From NCBI GenBank assembly GCA_019455245.1, contig JACFMR010000005.1:62001-126000 (forward strand): 64,000 nucleotides of DNA, written 5' to 3'. The position numbers and the translations under genes were made by a program. Below are positions 62,021 through 64,000 of the stretch, in pieces (the first letter of the stretch is position 1; every line of letters starts with the position of its first letter). A model generated the notes under the pieces. The model was not told the DNA's origin. It worked only from the letters and a program-made list of their open reading frames with translations, and did no database searches. The DNA comes from Opitutaceae bacterium. Lineage in GTDB: Bacteria > Verrucomicrobiota > Verrucomicrobiia > Opitutales > Opitutaceae.

Positions 62021-62620
62021 ATGAAGCTTGTTATTCGTCCTCTTCTGTTGGCCTTCTGCCTGGCCACCCCCCTGTCCGCCTCGGCGTCCGATGCGATGGC
62101 CGACATCATCAAGGCCCAGGTCATCCTCGGCAAGGTCATGGAAATCACCTCCAAGTTCCAAGCCCTGCAACCGGCCGACATCGCGGTGCCGCAACCGCTG
62201 GGCAACACCAAGGGCCGATACCTGCTGCCCTACACCGATGATGGCGCGCTGACCGAGTGGGCCAGCAAGGCGTTGAATGTGCAGGTGGGCGCCGCGGTTG
62301 GTTCGAAGGTGGGCGAGGAGGCGGGCAAGCGGCTGGCGGCCAAGGTGCCGTTCGGCGGCCTGGCCTCCGGCTTCGCCAAAAAGAAGGGCAAGGAAATGGG
62401 CGCGGTCGCGGCCGTCGGCGGCGAGAAGTTCATGCGCAAGACCTCTTCCAAATCTTTCAACAATCTCGACGACTACGCGGTTTACCTGCACGTGACGCAT
62501 GCCGGCACTTCCGGATACGACCAGGCCCTGGCCGCGGCCATGGCGGTCTACCCGGAACTGGAGGCCGGTTATCAGCCCGCAATCCAAAACGCCTACAAGC
62601 GCGCCCAGCAGGGCCGTTGA
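62021..62620 (+). CDS. Exported hypothetical protein
   Basis: 199 residues from ATG 62021 (MKLVIRPLLLAFC) with a clear signal peptide (to about SASAS). The mature protein has a basic glycine/alanine segment (KRLAAKVPFGGLASGFAKKKGKEMG) flanked by helical parts; no cysteine remains after the signal. No family is recognised. It could be periplasmic or an outer-membrane-associated factor. It is followed 136 bases later by the PEGA-like gene in the same direction. Confidence 0.7.
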   Translation: MKLVIRPLLLAFCLATPLSASASDAMADIIKAQVILGKVMEITSKFQALQPADIAVPQPLGNTKGRYLLPYTDDGALTEWASKALNVQVGAAVGSKVGEEAGKRLAAKVPFGGLASGFAKKKGKEMGAVAAVGGEKFMRKTSSKSFNNLDDYAVYLHVTHAGTSGYDQALAAAMAVYPELEAGYQPAIQNAYKRAQQGR

Positions 62621-62756
62621 ACGGGTCGGACCCAAACCGGAGGCGGCCCGCCTTGGCGGCGGCTTGCGCCGGTGGACCGGAAGCTCATGTTATGCCGGTT
62701 CACCGCCATCGTAACTTTTTATGGCGGCTCTTGTCGGATCAAAATCCCCCTGAATC

Positions 62757-63875
62757 ATGATCACGAAACTCAGACTATTCCTCGCGCTCGTCGCCGCCGG
62801 CACGGGCGCGTTTGCTTCCGCCCAGACCGTCGGCCTGCCGGCCGCGGACGACACCCGCACCGTGGCCATTTTCGTGGCCAACCGGGCCGGCGCCGTCGGC
62901 GACGACCAGCTGGGCGCCCTCGAGGATTATATCACCGGCAGCATCACCGATCTCGGTGTCCGGGTGATCAGCGGCGAAACCGCCCTCAATGCCGCCTCCG
63001 CGATGACTCCCGGCGCCGCGGCCACCGACCTTGACGCGCAGCTGGCGCAGAGCACGTCCGCCGTGCGGCTCGCCCAGACCCTCGGCGCCAACTACCTGCT
63101 GCAGGTGACCATCGCCGGCTTCGATTCCAACCAGCGCAAGATCGACGCCTACGGCGTCAAGACCACCAACGACGAGCGCACCGCCCGCGTGACCTACAAG
63201 ATCCTCGACGGCGTGTCCGGCGCGAGTCTCGTCGCCGACACCGTGCGCGTGAGCAAGGTTTTCCAGCAGAGCGACACCACGACCGACCAACGCTCCGGCG
63301 TGCTCAATTCCCTGCTCGACGAGGCCGCGCAAAAGGTCGCCGTCAGCCTCAAGCGCCAGCTCGACCGCGGCCGGCTCGCCGCCCCCTCGGCCCTTGCCGG
63401 CGATGTCACGGTTACCATCACGACCGAACTGGCCGACCTTTACATTCCCGACGTGCGCATCGATCAGGAAAACACGATCAGCATCTCGCAGAGCAAATTC
63501 AAGGTCGCGGCGCTCTCCGCCACCGTAGAGATCGACGGCATCGCCGTCGGCACCGCGCCCGGCGAGATCACCACCAAGCCCGGGCTGCACAAGCTCCGCG
63601 TCGTGCGCGAGGGCTTCAAGCCGTGGGAACGCACCGTGAACTTTGTGTCGGGGCAGAAACTGAACGTCGCCCTGGAGATGACCGACGCCGCCTACGCCCG
63701 CTGGCAGGACGCCACCGCCTTCATCAACAACCTGAAGGATGGCGCCAAGCTCACCGACGCGCAGGTCAAGGTGCTGGAAGGCGAGGCCAAGATGCTCGAG
63801 CAGAGCGGCTTCAAGGTGAACGTGAACACCAAGGAAGGCATCCGGATCGACCACCGCTCGATCTTCGGCGACTGA
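62757..63875 (+). CDS. Exported protein with PEGA-like domain
   Basis: 372 residues from ATG 62757 (MITKLRLFLA). A signal peptide (to about FASAQ) is followed by a domain (about 30-200) resembling CsgG/lipoprotein-type oligomer or penicillin-binding assembly-factor folds (VAIFVANRAGAVGDDQLG, LAQTLGANYLLQVTIAGFDS). A PEGA-like beta domain (about 250-310: ATVEIDGIAVGTAPGEITTKPGLHKLRVVREGFKPWERTV) and a short helical tail complete it. PEGA domains sit in periplasmic or surface proteins. The function is unknown; it may act with the next exported protein. Confidence 0.75.
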   Translation: MITKLRLFLALVAAGTGAFASAQTVGLPAADDTRTVAIFVANRAGAVGDDQLGALEDYITGSITDLGVRVISGETALNAASAMTPGAAATDLDAQLAQSTSAVRLAQTLGANYLLQVTIAGFDSNQRKIDAYGVKTTNDERTARVTYKILDGVSGASLVADTVRVSKVFQQSDTTTDQRSGVLNSLLDEAAQKVAVSLKRQLDRGRLAAPSALAGDVTVTITTELADLYIPDVRIDQENTISISQSKFKVAALSATVEIDGIAVGTAPGEITTKPGLHKLRVVREGFKPWERTVNFVSGQKLNVALEMTDAAYARWQDATAFINNLKDGAKLTDAQVKVLEGEAKMLEQSGFKVNVNTKEGIRIDHRSIFGD

Positions 63876-63913
63876 ACCGGCCTGCAACACAAAATCCTCA
63901 AACCTTTATCGTC

Positions 63914-64000
63914 ATGAAAATCGGACGCCATTTGCTCCTTCTCTCCGCCGCCCTGCTGGCTTTTGTGCCGCTGGCTCCCGCGCAGACCGCCAAGAAAAAA
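63914..64000 (+). CDS. Exported protein, N-terminal fragment
   Basis: 29 codons from ATG 63914 run off the right edge (MKIGRHLLLLSAALLAFVPL...). They form a typical signal peptide ending LAPAQ, then TAKKK. It starts 38 bases after the PEGA-like gene and is probably in the same unit. Nothing more can be said. Confidence 0.65.
   Translation, partial: MKIGRHLLLLSAALLAFVPLAPAQTAKKK

Noticed and set aside
1..64000. tRNA, rRNA, CRISPR arrays and complete insertion sequences
   Set aside because: I looked for tRNA-like T-loop strings, evenly spaced direct repeats and transposase genes and saw none that hold up.

Overview
The window is a GC-rich (roughly two-thirds GC) bacterial chromosome segment with dense coding on both strands, no rRNA, tRNA or CRISPR seen. 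The gene style (TlpA-like thioredoxins, a large TonB-dependent receptor, a propeller-type hybrid sensor kinase, a GYF-domain membrane protein, many small GC-rich intergenic hairpins) suggests a Verrucomicrobiota member, probably close to Opitutaceae. That assignment is inference from gene content; no marker gene in the window proves it.

Layout. 0-12 kb: an EamA transporter cut by the left edge, a protein with five thioredoxin-fold domains, a LuxR-type regulator, a DsbD-like thiol reductase, a cysteine synthase and a TonB-dependent receptor. 12-29.6 kb: a denitrification and nitric-oxide island. It holds a RIC-type Fe-S repair protein, a Crp/Fnr regulator of the DNR/NnrR type, a heme O synthase homologue, a heme-copper enzyme cluster resembling sNOR-type NO reductase (CuA subunit, catalytic subunit, SCO protein, a heme-copper paralogue lacking the paired metal-ligand histidines, a 49-residue membrane protein, and a cytochrome b/ferredoxin/MvhD-like fusion), then NirK fused to cytochrome c, NirV, a second SCO protein, a porin, DUF6448, DUF2249 and cupin proteins, and a YwiC-like membrane protein. 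Seven FNR-type boxes (TTGAY-N4-RTCAA) sit in front of the units of this island, so it looks like one regulon controlled by the Crp/Fnr protein encoded inside it.

29.6-39.7 kb: a signal-transduction island. A NarL-type response regulator converges on a large propeller hybrid histidine kinase that carries a frameshift. Divergent from that kinase, across a perfect 24-bp palindrome, is a compact operon: a 65-residue secreted Cys-containing peptide, a small YcaO-like protein and a soluble kinase-receiver hybrid. This is the best candidate for an undescribed system (possibly a RiPP-like modified peptide). Next come an FAH-family enzyme and a helix-turn-helix gene bracketed by copies of an odd-length palindrome (GTCACGTA-W-TACGTGAC), then a stand-alone receiver and a second LuxR-type regulator.

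39.8-52.1 kb: a co-directional metabolic run with flavin reductase, thiolase, AMP-forming acyl-CoA synthetase, a DUF2264 protein, a two-gene 2-oxoacid:ferredoxin oxidoreductase, an ADP-forming acyl-CoA synthetase and two MDR dehydrogenases, followed by a convergent 3-hydroxybutyrate-type SDR. This fits interconversion of 2-oxoacids, acyl-CoAs and acids. 53-64 kb: a GntR/LacI-type regulator divergent from a PfkB-HAD (sugar kinase-phosphatase) fusion, an agarase-like protein, a YbaY-like lipoprotein, apt, a 2-hydroxyacid dehydrogenase, a GYF membrane protein, rsgA, two exported proteins (one with a PEGA-like domain), and the start of another exported protein at the right edge.
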